64,000 bases of DNA from JAAYYY01 sp964579295 (GTDB taxonomy: Bacteria; Chloroflexota; Anaerolineae; Promineifilales; Promineifilaceae): positions 62,001 to 126,000 of the forward strand of contig CAZOGK010000004.1 in the NCBI GenBank assembly GCA_964579295.1, given 5' to 3'. This document shows, piece by piece, positions 62,518 through 64,000 of the stretch. The translations under genes were made by a program, and so were the position numbers. The notes below the pieces were generated by a model, which saw nothing but the letters and a program-made list of their open reading frames with translations, ran no database searches and was not told the origin of the DNA. The stretch's first letter is position 1. Each line of letters opens with the position of its first letter.

Positions 62518-64000
62518 ATGGAGATGGATACCCTGTTTCTGGCACAGAGCGCGTCGGGTCGCGCCGCTATACCCCTCTTATGGTGGCTTGGTCCCATTGC
62601 CGCCCTCGTGGCCCTGGGCTATGCCTATTACTTCTATCGCGGCGTCATGAGCCGCAGCGAAGGCACCGACAGAATGATAGAGATTGCCGAGGCCGTGCGT
62701 GACGGCGCCTCTGCCTACCTCTCGCGCCAGTATCGCGTCGTCGCCATCATCTTTGTCGTGCTCTTCGGCCTCTTCCTGTTGATGAGCTTCTTCGACCTGC
62801 AGAATCCGGTCGTGCCCTTCGCCTTCATCACCGGCGGCTTCTTCTCCGCGCTCTGCGGCTATTTCGGCATGAAAACGGCCACCAACGCTTCGGCGCGCGC
62901 CGCCTATGCCGCGCAGGAGAGCCTGAACGGCGGCCTGCAGGTGGCCCTGCGCGCCGGCGCCGTCATGGGCCTGGTCGTGGTCGGCTTTGCCCTGCTCGAC
63001 ATCACCCTCTGGTTCATCATCCTCTACTATCTCTTCCCCGCGCTGCTGCCCAACAGCTTCATCGCCGTGGCGGCCAACCCGCTGCCGCAAATTACGGCGA
63101 CGATGCTCAGTTTCGGCATGGGCGCTTCGACCCAGGCGCTCTTTGCCCGTGTCGGCGGCGGCATCTTCACCAAGGCCGCCGACGTCGGCGCCGACCTTGT
63201 TGGCAAAGTAGAAGCCGGCATCCCTGAAGATGACCCGCGCAACCCGGCGACCATCGCCGACAACGTGGGCGACAACGTGGGCGACGTGGCCGGCATGGGC
63301 GCCGACCTCTACGAATCCTATGCCGGCTCCATCCTGGCGACGTCAGCGCTGGGTGTGGCGGCGGTCGCCACCGCCGGCGCCAGCTTCCTCGACGGCGCCA
63401 GCGCCATGGAGATGCAGCTGCGCTATGTGGCCGCGCCGATCGCGCTCGCCGCGGTAGGCGTCTTCCTCTCCATCATGGCTATCTTCATCGTGCGCGCCGA
63501 CGAGACGGCGAGCCAGGCGCGCCTCATTGCCGCGCTCAGCCGCGGCCTCTACGGCAGCAGTATCGGCATCGCCGTGCTCGGCGCCGCCGTGCTCTACCTC
63601 CTTGGCCTGCCCAACTGGCTTGCCGTCTGGGTGGCTGTCGTCGCCGGCCTCGTCGTCGGCCTCATCATCGGTAAAGCAACCGAGTATTACACCAGCCATG
63701 CCTTCAAGCCGACGCGCAGCATCGCCACCCAGGCCGAGACGAGCAGCGCGACCGCGCTCATCGAAGGTCTCGCCGTCGGTATGGAATCGGGCGCCATCCC
63801 CGTCCTGGGTATCATCGCCGGCATTACGCTCAGTTTTTATGCCACCGGCGGCAATGACAACATTCTCATGGGCCTTTACGGCGTGGGTATCGCCGCCGTC
63901 GGCATGCTGAGCACGCTCGGCTTCACCCTGGCGACCGACGCCTACGGACCCATTGCCGACAATGCCGGCGGCAACGCCGAGATGGCCGGCCTGCCGCCGC
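62518..64000 (+). CDS. hppA: Membrane-bound ion-pumping pyrophosphatase (3' end outside window)
   Basis: The enzyme couples pyrophosphate hydrolysis to transport of H+ or Na+. The first 494 codons are present, with many membrane segments. The substrate-binding motifs are GGGIFTKAADVGADLVGKVE, then DDPRNPATIADNVGDNVGD. ATQAETSSATALIEGLAVGM is the region that separates K-dependent from K-independent types; the position usually Ala or Lys appears to be Thr by eye, so the class is not assigned. TAGAGGAGG lies before the ATG. The C-terminal third is missing. Confidence 0.94.
   Translation, partial: MEMDTLFLAQSASGRAAIPLLWWLGPIAALVALGYAYYFYRGVMSRSEGTDRMIEIAEAVRDGASAYLSRQYRVVAIIFVVLFGLFLLMSFFDLQNPVVPFAFITGGFFSALCGYFGMKTATNASARAAYAAQESLNGGLQVALRAGAVMGLVVVGFALLDITLWFIILYYLFPALLPNSFIAVAANPLPQITATMLSFGMGASTQALFARVGGGIFTKAADVGADLVGKVEAGIPEDDPRNPATIADNVGDNVGDVAGMGADLYESYAGSILATSALGVAAVATAGASFLDGASAMEMQLRYVAAPIALAAVGVFLSIMAIFIVRADETASQARLIAALSRGLYGSSIGIAVLGAAVLYLLGLPNWLAVWVAVVAGLVVGLIIGKATEYYTSHAFKPTRSIATQAETSSATALIEGLAVGMESGAIPVLGIIAGITLSFYATGGNDNILMGLYGVGIAAVGMLSTLGFTLATDAYGPIADNAGGNAEMAGLPP

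Overview
The window is a GC-rich bacterial chromosome segment with a 100-base run of N at 46665-46764, so it comes from a scaffolded assembly, probably a draft or metagenome-derived genome. Gene content and style (a 74-aa L34, Obg-NadD and CofD/YvcK genes, an Asp-type MurA, many secreted beta-propeller lipoproteins, sugar and peptide ABC binding proteins, intergenic palindromes) suggest a Chloroflexota bacterium, possibly Anaerolineae. That placement is inference from gene content, not a phylogenetic result. Nothing here looks like a phage, plasmid or CRISPR locus. Most of the window is compact core metabolism with clear sigma-70-like promoters.

Layout. 1-6318: a truncated HPr-kinase-like P-loop protein, a secreted/anchored protein, pth, mfd and a small unknown gene with a leaderless promoter. 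6424-10164: a degenerate tyrosine-recombinase-like protein, and a signal-peptidase-like gene coupled to a gingipain-fold (C25) protein that lacks both catalytic residues. 10385-16001: zinc-ribbon protein, the yceD-obgE-nadD operon, rdgB, an alpha/beta hydrolase and murA with Asp at the fosfomycin-target position. 16205-20152: rpmH-rnpA-yidD-(BamB-like lipoprotein)-yidC-jag. 20285-23828: a complete phosphoserine-pathway operon (serB-serC-serA). 23895-29110: an inositol-monophosphatase-like gene and a carbohydrate ABC transporter. 29504-31038: three tandem Hsp20 genes. 31240-34655: a degenerate cyclase-domain protein, a sugar epimerase, a sugar nucleotidyltransferase and mtnA. 34870-37204: cofD/yvcK, a MazG-like pyrophosphohydrolase and a phosphoesterase.

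37201-46588: a multi-pass membrane subtilisin, a TolB-like propeller, the pantothenate operon panB-panE-panC with an ADP-ribosylglycohydrolase attached by four-base overlaps, a DipZ-like thioredoxin protein and an orphan Flp pilin. After the assembly gap: a zinc-ribbon membrane protein, a peptide-binding lipoprotein, and a minus-strand run M42 peptidase-XdhC-GH4-PPK2-TerC facing acs. 57101-62178: an unknown conserved gene and a five-gene block of membrane protein, ABC exporter, histidine kinase and response regulator. The window ends inside a membrane pyrophosphatase gene (hppA).

The most unusual signals are regulatory and enzymatic. Four genes have a -10 box only 6-8 bases before the start codon, which suggests leaderless mRNAs. 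Three housekeeping operons (yceD-obgE-nadD, rpmH, hppA) have a terminator-like hairpin between promoter and first gene. Three proteins keep a catalytic fold but have lost the catalytic residues (recombinase, C25 peptidase, cyclase). An 83-base intergenic element occurs twice.
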